From Pomacea canaliculata (lineage: Eukaryota; Mollusca; Gastropoda; Architaenioglossa; Ampullariidae), in NCBI RefSeq assembly GCF_003073045.1, contig NC_037593.1:20267027-20331026 (forward strand): a stretch of 64,000 nucleotides of DNA, given 5' to 3'. This document shows positions 13,401 to 26,768 of this stretch, piece by piece (the first letter of the stretch is position 1; every line of letters starts with the position of its first letter). Under the pieces are notes generated by a model, which saw nothing but the letters and a program-made list of their open reading frames with translations, made no database searches and was not told the DNA's origin. Made by a program: the position numbers and the translations under genes.

Positions 13401-16400
13401 CATATAGTTGACAAAATAAGATGGTGTTATAACATGTTGACAAAAACGTAGAATGTGATCGCACATCTACAAACTCAAAGCTAACTATAAATCACACACT
13501 ATATTTTAAGAAACAATTCTTAGACTAATAAATGCTATTCTGGGCCAAAAAATAGTCTTCAAGTAAATCTGAATAAAACAGCTAGTCATAATTTAAAGCT
13601 CAGCTGATAAAGCACACACGCGAAAGAAAATTAAATTCAGTTAAGCTGAGGGTGCGCAGAAATTACAGTTTTTAACTCTGAAAGTTCAGATATTTTTACT
13701 TACCTATTGAACAGATGTGGTTTTTCAACTACTTTTACAAAAAAAGGGAGTAAATTTATCACAAACATGTCATTTTAAGGAACAAGTACAAAAATCCTGT
13801 TCCTAACTTAGATCTTTTATTTTCTTTTTCTTTAATTACCTTAAATGCAAAAAAAAAATCCCTGCAGTCAGGGATGAAATTATCATACCATAAACCATAC
13901 CTACTAAAAATAAACTAAAATAATAAGAATTCACTATAAACAAGCCCTCTTCCATTTCCAGTACCTGTTTCAAGCTATTGCTTTTAGATTAAAAATAATT
14001 ACTAATCTCCTCTTATATGATGTTATAACACCATCTTATTTCTTGTGAGAACGAGACATTATAGGTGTTTATTTCTTCTTTTGCATCACTTTTTTTCAGC
14101 AAGAAATTTATATCAAGGTAAGTACATATAGAAAATTTGATTTAGATTTAAATGGAGCAGGTCCTTTCATTGTGTAACTGATCATTCTTGAGGAAAAGAA
14201 AAAAATCAAAATTAGTGTGAGTTTATCGTGACTGAGAATGTCTTCAAAACATTTTTTTCTCTTTGACTGGTGAGTGGTAACAAACTGTTACTTACGGCTC
14301 CGACATCGTGGACTGAGCACTAGCTGGGCGACCCATGAGTGACGACATGTTTCCAGGGGTGCCCATGCCCATGCCTCCTGTACATTCAAGTTACAGTAAC
14401 AATCCTATACTTATTATGACCAAGAACTACTTCTCACAATAGTACAGGTATCTTAAGAACAATTTAAAAAGCAATTTTTATTGAAGTTTCTTCCTTTGTG
14501 CTTATCTGAAATACTTTCATCATAAGTAGTCTTCAAATGTTGGATGCAATTGATAAGAATAAAAAAAATTAACATGCATATCTGGGACATTTAGAAAGTG
14601 CTTACAAGGGAATGTATAAGATAAAACATTTCTCATTGGTACAGCAGTTATAGATTTGTTTGCCATAAGCTAATGCTGATAGGAAAAAAGTTACAATCAT
14701 GTTTTCATTGTCCACATTCAATTTACCAAGAAGTTGCATTAACTGCTGCTGACTCATTCCTCCGAGCATGCTTTGCAGATCGCTGTCAGCTAAAAAAGGG
14801 GAGCAAAAAAAACAAACAACAATCAATCAAAACAAACCTCTTCTATCTGATGGCTCACACAGGCATTCTAGAATTTCAAATATAAAACTGGTCTACTGAT
14901 TATACACGTGAGCATATTGTCATCTATAAACACAATTATTATTAATGATTTAGTAAGCCAGTGCTTCACTAACTAGGCAGTTTGCTGCCAGTTTGGTCAA
15001 TATAAAGTCAACATCTGCTAATTAACTTTGTTGACATTGATACTGAATTGAAATTGAATGCTCCTTTTACAACTTAAAATATAAACAAATAGAAAACCAT
15101 CTTCTGCTGATGAAAGGTCTATTCTAGATAACTAGATGAAGATATTTTGAAACTTTTTTTTGTGGTAGCCATGGTATTTTGGAATGAGGGGAACATTTTT
15201 GAAAGAAAATCAAGAGATATATAATTTGGTATTTGATGTTTTGGAAAACAATATTTTGGAAATGCAAAACATTGGTAACTCACATATAATTCCTTGACTG
15301 CTAAGATTATGTTCAACTACTTTCACATTATAAAAATAATGACTAAAAGCTATTACATAATTTACATAATAAGTGCAACATTTCAAAGAATGTTTTTATA
15401 AGAAGGAAGATAATGTAAAGAAATAAGGGGTTCCTTAACATTACCAGCAAACTAATCACTAATAAGCTTAAGAAAATGGCAAACTAAAGAAAGCTTATAA
15501 ACTTGAGAGATGCATGCACACAGAAAAGAGATTAGTATAGCATTTCTTGTGAAGAAAACCTAATGGCAACAAGAAAGGAAACAAGTTCTTAACAAACAAG
15601 TTAATTAATTTCTTTATCGTCACCATCACGCCCACCTTGGCAACTCCTCAGTTTTGACACAGTATCCCATGAACAGGAAACATGCATGCTAGTTAATGAA
15701 GTCTATTCAATGGTCTCTCCACCCCCCTCCCCCCATTCTCACCCAAAAAACCCCAAAATCTGTCAGTTTGTGTCTCCACAAGGTGTGAGTGCTGTTTTAG
15801 TTTCAATGTGTTGGCACTATGACATGTCTCCATATTTTAAATGTCATCAGTACTTGCCATCAATGATGTTAGTCAGCAGTCTGTCCAGCATTTGTGAATC
15901 CTGGCCTCTCCCTCTAGATCCTTATTAACAACATAAAAAGGGAGTTGACATTATTCTAAAACACTTGAAGACCTCAGACTCACAGTTATTTTCAGAAGAA
16001 CATTGCTAAACAAACACTGAGAAAAAAAACTTTCCTTTTGAATCTGGATAAAATTTTCTGTGCGGAATAAATTAGAAGTTTAGCTTGCAAAGTATAGCGG
16101 CTGAACTGAATTTCAGCTACAAGTGAGCACATATTAAGTGCAGATGCCCTTAAAACAAAATTCTGCATTTGGGTTGTAAGTACCTGAATGCTTAAGAGTA
16201 CCAGCTTCTCAATAATAATTCTCAGGGATGAATCTTTATTACATATGCTTTCTAATCAATAATAATAAACTGTGCAATTTGTGCAGTTTAAAAAAATATC
16301 ATTTTCTTTCATTCTTTGTACACAATAAAGACTGTATATTCTTTCCAAAATGTCTTCACATGTTAAAATGTTGCTACCTAGCTTTCTGCACCATCTTTCT

Positions 16401-18336
16401 AAACATTATGTTTTACAAGTTTATTGTTTAGATCCTGCTCTGAGGTCTTCAAATTCAAGTTGATTTGTGTGGTTTATCACCAACTCTCACCCTCTCTTAG
16501 AAAAATAAATAAAAAAATAATAAAAGAAAAAAAAAGAAAGAAAACCTGATGTACTACTCTAGTGCAAGCCATATTTTTATCTACTCATTTTGAGGCTATT
16601 TTTAGTCACTTTCATGCCATAATGCTACTGATCAAGAACTTGTCTCCTTTCTCAAGAAAAGGAAAAAAACACACTGAGAATTCAACACTTGAATTATATC
16701 ACAAACTGTACTTTTTTTCAGTTGAAATTTAAAATGAAGATGGTGACTTGAAATTTTGGATGCAAAAAAGTGCAAAGCGAGCAGAACACTTTATTAATAG
16801 ACTTCTAACAAGAAAGCAGTCTGGGAAGGGACTATGACAAAATATAAAAGTAAAAGACAAAGTCAATCTAAATCTTATAAAGCATGATATGCCCACACCA
16901 CAAAAGAGAAGCGACAGCCAGTATCATTCTGAAAACCAAAACTTTTAGTTTTAGCAAAAAGTTTGCCACCACTTATCAAAACAAACTTTATCACTAGGAT
17001 GGGCCAAACATTTCCCCCAAAAGGCAGAAAAGTGTACCATATTAAGGTGCCTCCATATGAGCATGCAACAGATATTTGCCAGTATATATTATGTCCTAAT
17101 ATATTTTTCAATGCCACCACCCTGTTGCCCACCCAAGTGCATGCACACACGCTCACACACTAACAAACAAAGTGCAAACCAGAAAAAAACAACTGTGACT
17201 ATTGCATACTAAGTGATGATACTGCAGCATGATAGGGAAGAGATATATTACTCAGTTCTTACCTAATCCTGACATTTCTGAAGTCAGGCCACCCCCACGA
17301 GAGGAACCAGGTGTTGGAGGATTGTTCAGAAAGTCATTGACTTTCTTACAATACTCAGAGTCCTTGTCTGTCTTTGGTTCCTAGGCACATCACATAAACT
17401 GTTTTTTAGCGCTGCTTCATAATAGCGATGTGAATACTGAGGTGATGGATACTACTCAGGTAAAGGATGTTACTCAGAGACTAACAATATGCTTGACTGC
17501 ACAAATGTGGCTGATGTATAAAATCTATCGCTTAAATTTAAACAATTCTGGTTTCATAATTGATGCCTGTATCCCCACAGAAACTCACTACAGATTCAAC
17601 CAATAATATTTATGACGTTTATCCACTGTGGTTGTCTCACCTGCATCCAAAAAAAAAACTTGCGAAGGGATGATTTAAACTTCAGCACATAAACACGGCC
17701 TGTAGTGCACTGTGAGACATGCTTGAATTCAACATCGTCAGGAAAAATGATTAAATCCTGAAATTCAAAAAAGAAAATCTCTAAAAATGTTAGAAGTTCT
17801 CGTGGCAGTCATTATATGATTTTATCAAATCTTTCTTACGCAATTAGAAAATATGCATAACGAAGCCAAAACAGGCAGTTCAGTAAACCAATGGCACAAC
17901 ACATGGATTTTACATATCTACAACTATCGGACAGATTGACCATGGACGTGCATTGATATTAGTTATTAGGGATTGACCCCCATCCCCGCCTTCCAAAATA
18001 CTTTTTTATGAGTACCAAGCCCACAAAGATGCGCCTTTTCATCAAAAAAGAATTGCAAGACCCCCTTCCTACTCTTCAGCTTTAAAAAAAATCTAAACTA
18101 GCAAATGACGATACGATGACGATGCCAATTTGACTGACCTCTTCCGCATTACCACTGGAACGGTCCTTCCAACAGAAGTGCATGAGAGAGTCTTCAGATT
18201 GATAGACATATACTAGACCCTTCCTTTTGTCTGGGTGGACCATCTTGCCTTTCATGTACATTTTTCCAGCGCGAAATTCCACCAGATTTTTGCTCTGAGA
18301 GCGGCCCGCGCTGCTTCCAAAGAGTGCTGTCGCCAT
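10495..18336 (-). CDS. ADRM1: Proteasomal ubiquitin receptor ADRM1 (RPN13)
   Basis: Eleven coding exons in transcript order: 18336-18139, 17757-17641, 17380-17263, 14789-14727, 14377-14296, 13248-13136, 12705-12550, 11951-11928, 11640-11480, 11183-11081, 10577-10495. They encode 405 residues; human ADRM1 has 407. The protein sits on the 19S proteasome cap, binds ubiquitin chains and recruits the deubiquitinase UCHL5. Residues 1 to about 115 are the PRU domain ([56 protein letters not shown]). A Ser/Ala/Pro/Gly linker follows. The UCHL5-binding DEUBAD domain starts near residue 269 ([71 protein letters not shown]). The C-terminus is [14 protein letters not shown]. All exon phases agree. An extra 63-nt exon may lie between exons 3 and 4. 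The gene shares its promoter region with ABHD3. Confidence 0.95.
11928..11951 (-). other. ADRM1: 24-nt microexon of ADRM1
   Basis: A 24-base exon between exons 7 and 9, acceptor TTTTTGCAG and donor GTAATT. It encodes VPAEEPKE plus one split codon. With it the junction reads [20 protein letters not shown], which parallels human ATMN-VPAGPAGGQQ-VDLASVL, so it is very likely used. It is phase 1 on both sides, so skipping would keep frame but shorten the loop in the first part of DEUBAD. Confidence 0.75.
15858..15920 (-). other. ADRM1: Candidate extra ADRM1 exon with GC donor
   Basis: A 63-nt open stretch on the minus strand between ADRM1 exons 3 and 4 encodes [20 protein letters not shown] in the correct phase (1 in, 1 out). 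The acceptor is TTAATAAG and the donor would be a GC type (G|GCAAGT). Its length and phase match those of the neighbouring exon 14727-14789. If used, the protein would be 426 residues. It may be an alternative exon or chance. Confidence 0.35.
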
Positions 18337-18589
18337 TTTGATGCCGATGGACTACTCCTCCGTAAGGGAGGTAAACACGTAATCTTGATAGTCGCTTCCT
18401 TCCCTTGACGAGAGAGGCCAAAACTACACTACTGAATCACGAATGTATCATCTCCGTCAGTGCATATCGTCGGTCCAAAGTCCAAAAAAGATGATTAAAC
18501 TACATTAATAGAACAGTGACCACCTACTCGAAACTGTATTCCAGAACCATCACCAGTTGTGTCTAGCTCAGCTAGAGAAACTACCAAAA
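18337..18589. promoter_or_regulatory. Shared promoter region of ADRM1 (-) and ABHD3 (+)
   Basis: Only 253 bases separate the two divergent start codons, so 5' UTRs and promoters of both genes must overlap here unless an upstream exon was missed. I saw no TATA box in a convincing position. No named factor site is claimed. Confidence 0.6.
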
Positions 18590-21500
18590 ATGGTACTTGA
18601 GGTATTCCGCAAAGTTACTAATTTCTTGGATGATAATCCATCGTTACCCCTGGCAGTAGCCTTTGGCGGTCTCTACACTGTGTATTATTTATGCTGTGTA
18701 GTAAAGGTATGTTGGAAATTATCTGTCGGTATAGAACGTATTTAACATCATTTTCACTGTACCTCCAGTTTTTGATCTGTTAATCGGGTTCGTGCATATA
18801 CGTCAGTGTGATATAATTATTAAAATAAGGTGAATCTGCTTATGTAGTTTGCCCCATTATTGTTTTCTGTTTACCACTAGAAACTCGAAATAGTGTGTTT
18901 ACAGGAATTGTTTCCTAAGTGCCAGCATTTAAAAATGCGTAAATGCACAAGCACACACAGACATAGAGTAAGAAGTAAGAGAGAGGGTAAGGAAGCCTGA
19001 ATACTACATATTTTACTACTTATAGAAACTAAACGTGGAATTTAAAAAAAAAAGAGAGAGAAGGATGAGGATCGATATGATGATTTCGCCAGATATCTGT
19101 TTGGCAAAAAGAGGAATTAACGTTTTGCTGGACTTGTTTAAGGGCAGAAGAAATGTTGTCTGTTTCTAACCCACCTGTCTGTTTCTAACCCACCTGAGCA
19201 GTGGGTCTGTATGATAGTCTATAACATGTTGGGTTATGGTTGGTGTTTTCTTTTTTTTGGGGGGGGGAGTTGCATGTTCAAGTACGAATCTAAATTGCGT
19301 CAAACCAATTCTTTAATTTTCTTAATTAATGTTGTTAGTTACTGTGCCAGTTCATGTAATATATGATGTTATGACATCATACAGTCCACAAATTCACTGA
19401 CATCACCCTAATTTCTTGTTAACTTCTGCATGTAAAGTAATTATGCTTACATAATATTTATTTAAACAGCACAGGAAAATAAAACCTATAACAGTAATTT
19501 AATCATCTTCAGTTGTTAACCATTTTCCAAAGTGTGTATATCGCTGTAGGAGGCATCCAGTTTATATTTTAGCAAAACTGGATGCTCAATGAATGTTTCT
19601 TTGAAAAACAAATTGAGGAAGGGATGTCTGTAAGGTCAAGAAAGGTAGCTTTTGACAATACTTTGAGGAGGGGAATGAGAGTAGGAAAAGAAAATGGGTG
19701 GTGTAGTGGCCAGGATACTGCTTTGAGCAAAGCTGATATGTATTCAAAAATGAATGTCCATAATACTGTATCAGGGCTGAAGTATATTTAAGTACATTTC
19801 AACTTACAGTTTGCCTTTGCCTTTTCACTAATTCTTTTATTTGCTAGAAGACCACCAACTTGCCCATATCATCAGTTTGCAGTTTTTATAAGGGAATCAA
19901 GGTGAAAAAGGAAGGGGGGGGGGAATCACTACTTAACTAGCAGATTTCCCGCTACACTATTAATTACAAAAATTGTTGATGAAATATTTATGTACTCCAT
20001 ATTGCAGAAACCTCGCATAGCCTGCAGTGACAAGAGACTCCAGCATCTGATAGAACGTTATTGTCCTATAGCAAGGGAATACTATTGGCCAACCTGGTGG
20101 TGTTTTCAAGCTCATGCTCAGACGCTGCTTAGAGCAATTCTGCAGTCAAAACCTCACCCCAGCTACCGCAGGTAGTGATGCTTTAATCTAGAAATAATAG
20201 AGGTGCAATAAAATGGTCAATTGGAGACCTTAGTGTGGTCCCTTGATAGCTGCCATTAATTCTTCAGCAGTCCTGTTATATGCCAATAGAATTTCTGACT
20301 ATCTTTGAAACAAATTTTATAATTTATAATTTTTTTCTGGCTGCTTGTTCTTTTTTTCAGTGAATTTTTGCTCTTGCCAGATGGAGGTCAAATAAAACTA
20401 GACTGGTCTGATAGCAATCATAATTCCACCTACCTCGAGGAGAATCGGCCAACAATTCTTTTACTTCCAGGTCTTACAGGTAGGATATTGTCATGTGTCA
20501 AGGCTATATCTTTAAGAAAGTTTCCATTCCCTCAAGTCTTAGTATATTTATTTAAGTTAATGGGAGTGAAGGGCATCTTGTATGAGAACCACTTGGTTTT
20601 TTAGTTTGACAGGAAGTTAAGTAAATTCTGTTTCCTTAAATAAGTCACACTATTAGATTGGAAAATCATTATGTGTATAATATTGTAGCATGAAAAAAGC
20701 AGAAACAAATACATGTTTTTAATCTTTCAATGAAGACAATGTTTACTAAAAAGCTTCTAGTTGCACAACTATTCGAAATTAAATGAGAATGAAGTATTTT
20801 TGCCTTATGTAGGCCAGATTACCCGATTTTCAGTTTTACACTTTGGGACGCAGAAGGTACACTTTTAAGCCTGTGTTTTACTGACAGTTCCTCAATTGCA
20901 TCAATAAGAGCAAACAAGTGAAGTCATCAGGTTCATTGAGGTTTGACTGTACTTTAATGTTTGCAACAGTTCTACATCACTAGATTCACTCCCACAGGTT
21001 CCAGTGAGGAAACATACATTCAGCATATGGTTCATAATGCTGAGCTGCTAGGCTACAGGTAAATCTCAGCATAAAAAATAAACAGTCTGATTTCTTAGCT
21101 AAGTGGTTGTGTAGATCTGATTTTCACACATTTAACAAAGCATTTCATGCACAGGAATGTAATTCTGCAATGACTAATAATATGGCTAAAATGCTTTATG
21201 CTGTCATGTTTTGTCATTGAATTATCAATTGATAACATGGATTTTCATTTCATTATATTGTATCACATGCATGCTTGTATAGATGCTGTAATTTTCATTT
21301 TGTTTTGGACACAAGCATGTAAAGTATGTAATATTTAAGTTATACAGTTAATCTAATCAGTTATTTTGCTTTTGTTAGAGTAGGTGCACATAATCCCTAA
21401 AAGATACAATTATGTTGCTATAGCTTTGAGTCTTAATTGGATGCTGCTTTTTCAGTGCCAGTGCAAATATAGTGGCACCACAAACTGCTAATGTTTATGT

Positions 21501-24500
21501 TGACATGTAGCTACTCACATTGACTAAAGCTAGCTAGTTTTTCACTCCTGGACTAAAGCTAGCTAATCTTCCACTCCATGTGTACGTTTCTCCACTGGAA
21601 ATTGCTCAGGGTCCTAAACATTTAGCTTTATTGTTATGGGTTAGGAGATCTTTGTAATGTATAGATATGTTTTTTCCTTTCTAATGTACCAAATGACATG
21701 GCTATATGAAGATCACCCTACTAGCTACCTTCAATTCCAGCTTTCCACTCCCTTGGCAAGAAATGACCAATGAAAAGAGAACACAAAATCAGACTACTTA
21801 CCCCCTACTTACTTCCCTTCCTGCCTGGCTAGTGAGTTCACCTCTTCAATTTTTTGCTTGGTCTTGACCATGTACGTCATAGGTCATGTTCTTACTGCTT
21901 GTTTGTTGTGTGTATGCTTCTTTTTCAGTGATATGAAAAAGCCTTATATTGCTTGTAATATGCAAGTCTCCTGCCAATACTCTTGCTTGCTGTCTCTGCT
22001 GCCTGCCATGCTTTTTGCACTCACTGTATGTTTTCCTCTCATGGTCTGAGGACAGAGGGTTCACCTAGATCAGCTGGAGAATCTTTGGATGGCAGATTCC
22101 TGGGTCTTTGCAGTTAAATAAAAAGGGGGCTTCATTTGACTTTACCAGCCAACCCCTGTGTACACATTCTCCAGTCTGGATGTCAGTGGTGGCTGACTTC
22201 AAACCAAAATGTCATTGCTAGTTCAAAAGAAGGTGGTAAAACTCCAAGATCTGCCTTTAATTGTTCCTGGTGTGGAAACCAGGAAATCGATGGAGGCCTG
22301 TCTTGGATCTCAGCTAAATGCTTATCTTTGCCTGCCTGCCTTCTCCATAGAGGTCATCCCATCACTGCAGGCATCAGCACTATGGGTGACTGTGGCATCA
22401 TCATCAGCTTAGACAATGTCTACTTGCACATTCTGATGCACTATTCAGCTGCCTGCTTTTTATGCTTTGACATTGAGGGTAGAGTCTTGTAGTTTGTGAT
22501 AAGGAATTGCAAGCAGTATGACCCATTTGGCTTACCTTGTGCTAGTCCAGGACAGGCTCCCATTCTGCAGCCTGGCTGGCAATGATCTCCATAAAGTCAT
22601 ATCATTGGTAAATACTTGAAGAAAGAGATTTTGCTACAAAAAAATGGTATTTTGTAGAATATTAGACAGGAAAATAGATGCAATTTAGATAATGCTATCT
22701 CTCAAATTATCATGAAAAATGAGACATAACCATTGAATAATTTTTAATATCTTGTATGTTTTATCGATATTGGTCTTTTTCACTTTACATTAGTGTTGAT
22801 GATGCATCAGTCAAGTCACTGCCCACGCATACTTATAAATTAAGTTGTTTTTTGAAGGTCTGTTGTTTTCAACAACAGAGGCAATGGAGGAGCAGACCTA
22901 TTGGTATGTTTCTGTTTTCTGTCTTTTTCATGACCATTAACACAGTTGCAGTAGTGGAGATAGGGAGAAAAGTGAGTGTCTATGCCATTGATTCAGGTTT
23001 CAGCTGGTCACATGTAAATAAAAGTTTGGAGATTGGGAATGTAGAGACAGTGGAATGGGGAAGTTTCTGTCAGGCTATACGGCCTTAAAGTCGAATAAAA
23101 GATCACAAAAGATGGAAGCAGAGAAGAAACTAATGGGCATTTAGAGTGGAAACACTGTTTTACTAAACTGATTTAATAAAAGCTTCAAAAAAGCTTAGAA
23201 TTTTTTTTTTAATGTGCCTCTTGAAAGAGATTGAGATTTGCAGGTTATAGATTGCTAATCAACAGTGGCCCAATCAAGGAGGAGGAAATGGAGATAACAG
23301 GATAGAAAATAATCTTTGATCACCACCTTACTTTTCTTTTATCAAAAGTGCATGTGGCTGTATTAAGAGCACATTTGCTCATTTTATCTTGACAAGTGTC
23401 AAAAATTTCTGTAGTGTATGCTTAAAATAAGGGTAGCTAGCAGTATCTTATCTGAACAGGTACTCAGCTGAACGATGAAATTTGACTGCAAAAGAAAATG
23501 GATTGTAACAACAAACCAGTAAATTTTATCAGTGTACTGGGGACTTTTAAAGTTTGACAGTATCCATTAGACCTGCTGATGATTTTTTTTTTAATGTATT
23601 ACAATTTTTAGTACCCATTCAAAATAAAGGAATATTAGATTTTATTTTGATTATGGGAATGTCAGAAATGGTTAAGAATGACAGGGCTTTTTATTTTGTT
23701 ACGAAATAAATTAAATAACTATTTAATATTTCTTTGCAGAAGATGCTTTATCCATTATTATTGTTGTTGAATAATAAATGAATAAATAACATCCTTTCTT
23801 CTCCATAGACCCCACGTACATACTGTGCTGCCAATGTAGAAGACATGGAGTTTGTGGTGAAGCACATCAAAAAGAGGTACCCAGAAGCTCCTTTGATGGG
23901 AACTGGAATTTCTCTTGGAGGGTAAGCTAACAGACAATAGCGATGCTTAATTTTCTGGACTGATACTTGTTTAAATGGAGGGGAGAAAACTTGATTTTAA
24001 CTCAGTAAGCATGCAAGCATTTAGTGGGTGGGATTATATATTATCATGTCATGGCTCACAGATATTTATGATGTCATTTATTCTTTTGGAGAAATTGATA
24101 TTTTTCACCACTCAAGAAAAGATACAGAAGAAAAGACACAAAAACACACCTGGATTTATACCCTGATTTTTATTTATTTTTATTTTTTTGGAGTTCAAAA
24201 TTATTGTTAAATGCCTTTCCTGCTTCTTCATCTTTGAAAGACAAGCATATGTCATTCGTTAAAGATTTATATTTGTAAGTTTTAACATTGCTGTCTGACA
24301 TAGACATGGACAGACAGATATGTGAAACAAAGTATACAACTGATGCTGGAAAATGCTAGACTTTGCTGGATGTTGGAGGGACAGTAGATACGCGGGGTGA
24401 AAAACTGCTTTTGCATATGGTAAATGGGTATTGTGTCATAGGCATGAATTGATGCTCATTTGCATCATTCAAGAAGTAAGAACATTATACCTAAACCCAG

Positions 24501-26768
24501 ATGGAGTGTGGTATGTTGGTCACCAGTATTTAAATATTATTATCACTTCCTTAAGATAAGAGAAAAGATAAACGAACGATAAAAAGAAATGAGACCAAGA
24601 AAAATAAAGTTTAAAAATTCAGTTGCCTATTTGTGTCATTTGTGTCAACCTTCTCTTTCTTTCTAATTTTCTCTCCCCTTATTATTAAAATGGAGAACAC
24701 AGGTAGTCCCGACTCAGACAGTATGTCACAAAACATTTCCTATGCTTTTTCCTAACCCACTTTTGTTCTCATCTCCTACTGCAAATACTGGTTGGGCAAG
24801 AAAGTGCCTTGGGCAGTTGGCATCACTTGTGACCTAAGCCCTGCATAATTGTTGGGCCACATGAAAGCATTTAGCAAAGACTGACCACATTTAGTAGTCG
24901 TCACTACATATGGTCTTACTATCCCTCAAACCATTGTTTCTTTCCAGATGGTAAAAGTTTGGCCTTTAAATGGTGGAAGAAGAATTCAGATTCTTTTGTT
25001 GTCAGATCAGATAAATAATATTATTAAATTTCCATTTCTCATTATTAAATAGATTTGATCAAGGAGTAAATGAGCAGTCATCATAGTTGGTGCTTCCTAT
25101 ATTTTCTTACATTTATCCCTCTCCTGCCTTTTCTGCTTAACAATACATATGTACATGTACTTTGTCTCTCATTCTAGGCTTCCCCCTCTCTCCATTCATA
25201 GGCCCATTCAAAAGATCCCAAGAAGAAATAGGAAACACAGTAAGGAGTCTTTTCTAAATGACTGGACCGCGTTTGTGATTCCTCCAATGTCAATTCACAT
25301 TCCTCTGTTGCAGGATTATCCTTTTCAACTATCTTGTTGCCATGGGCAAGGAGAGTGGACTCTGTGCAGGAATGTGCATATCTGCAGCATGGAACATCTT
25401 TGAATCATGTGCATCTCTGGAGAAGCCCTTGAATCTGTTCTTTTTTAACCGTTACTTAGCTCGACTCTTGGTTAAAAAGGTTCAAGAGTAAGTAAAATGT
25501 GTGCCTGATATTATGATCTCTTCACATAATACAACAAAGAAATTCAAAGTGTATTTATTTTCAGATATTTTAAGAAAGTTTTGTTTTTTTTAAAAAAAAA
25601 TTGTCTATTGTTAGAGTTGGCTGTTTATATATAGAAGCCTCCTTGAAGAAAATATTTTTTTTAACTTCAATAAATTTAGTGGCTGGAATACTTTATACCA
25701 AGAAGAAAAATGCGGTAAGCAGTTTTTTTATGTTGTTTCTATTGTAGGAATATCCACATATTTGAGAAACAATTTGATGTGGACCACGTTTTAGAGGTCA
25801 GTAATAACTACTAAGTGTATTTGTATGCATGGTGCATGGGCGCAGAGAGGAATTTACGTGCACTCATGCCAGTGTGTGTTCATTTGTGTGTCTGTGTGTG
25901 CTTCAATATATATATGTGTGTGTGCACATGTTTGTGTGTACATATAGATATGGAGTTTTAGTTTTAAATTTCTGTCTTGGCATAGATTACATCTATTAAG
26001 CTTATTTAATACTGTTTTACAGAATTTATGATCTAAGAATTGTTACAATATGTTTTATGGAAAGATGACTTGAGCTAGCAAACCCATTGTCATTTGGTCT
26101 CCCTTCACATATTTATTCCTGGTGTTTCTGTGTGTCCTTGCAGAGCAATACCATTCGTGAATTTGACACTCGTTTCACTTCCAAGTTATTTGGCTATGAG
26201 TCTTGTGAGCATTATTACAAGGAAGCCTCACTGCATGACAAAATTCACGCTCTGGAAGTGCCCGTCTTGACACTGAATGCAGCAGATGACCCATTCTCAC
26301 CACTTCATGGTATGGACAGAAAAACCTGCTGCTAAGAATGTTTGCTTAAAGGTTTAGTTTCTAATTTAAATTTTCTGGTACATATTTGGTTTTCTTATTT
26401 TTTGGTTTATTTCTTGGGATTTGGCTTCCATGACTTGAAAAGCTCCATTTTATTAAGAATGATGACCTAAATAATTATTTTGATCTTTACTGTACCATGA
26501 TTTTAAGGATTATCTTAACGTTTATTTAAGTTGCATATATTGAACTGTATGGCTCAAATTTAATCATATTTCTTATAAAAGTTTATCACTTTCAGCCATT
26601 CCAGTTCAAGAAGCACAGCAGAACAACAATATTGCAATGGTGATTACTTCTCATGGCGGCCACATAGGATTTCTGGAGGGAGCAGTACCACGTGATAAGA
26701 ACTACATGTATAGGTGGTTTTCCCAGTTTGCAGATGCTGTTTTCAAACATGGATTTAAAGAAGAATAA
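18590..26768 (+). CDS. ABHD3: Phospholipase ABHD3 (ABHD1/ABHD3 family)
   Basis: Ten exons: 18590-18706, 20008-20171, 20361-20479, 20998-21058, 22858-22903, 23809-23921, 25314-25487, 25748-25796, 26144-26309, 26596-26768; 393 residues against about 409 in human ABHD3. ABHD3 is a membrane-bound alpha/beta hydrolase that cleaves phosphatidylcholines with medium-chain or oxidatively shortened acyl chains. Residues 17-38 form a hydrophobic N-terminal anchor ([20 protein letters not shown]). The fold then shows [12 protein letters not shown], the VVFNNRG oxyanion region, [16 protein letters not shown], the nucleophile elbow GISLGG (Ser204), NAADDPFSP (acid at Asp329 or 330) and SHGGHIGF (His359). 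The triad is complete. The 46-nt exon at 22858 has an AAG acceptor and its first codon gives YRS where human has YRC. Candidate poly(A) signals are at 27673-27678 and 28480-28485. ABHD1 is the alternative name; the family is certain. Confidence 0.93.
22140..22600 (+). mobile_element. Fossil DIRS-type retroelement fragment (reverse transcriptase)
   Basis: Inside ABHD3 intron 4 lies a fragment whose translation recalls the reverse transcriptase of DIRS-type (tyrosine-recombinase) retrotransposons. It has a region like [11 protein letters not shown], then [14 protein letters not shown] (compare the family's SIDLKDAYLHVPIH), then a stretch like the LPFGLSTAP motif. It is a broken, old piece with several lesions. 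No terminal repeats, recombinase or gag part were recognised. A Gypsy-like origin is less likely because the DAYLH form is typical of DIRS. Confidence 0.45.

Noticed and set aside
13853-13878. Perfect short hairpin (ATCCCTG-CAGT-CAGGGAT) in an ADRM1 intron
   Set aside because: A 7-base stem is expected by chance several times in 64 kb; no flanking element found.
19690-19760. tRNA-like stretch (GGTGTAGTGGCCAGGATA...) in ABHD3 intron 1
   Set aside because: The A-box-like part is fair, but the B-box (GTATTCAAAA) is poor and no tRNA fold or SINE body follows.
21522-21580. 29-bp direct duplication (GACTAAAGCTAGCT...) in ABHD3 intron 4
   Set aside because: A single local duplication with no sign of function or a wider repeat family.
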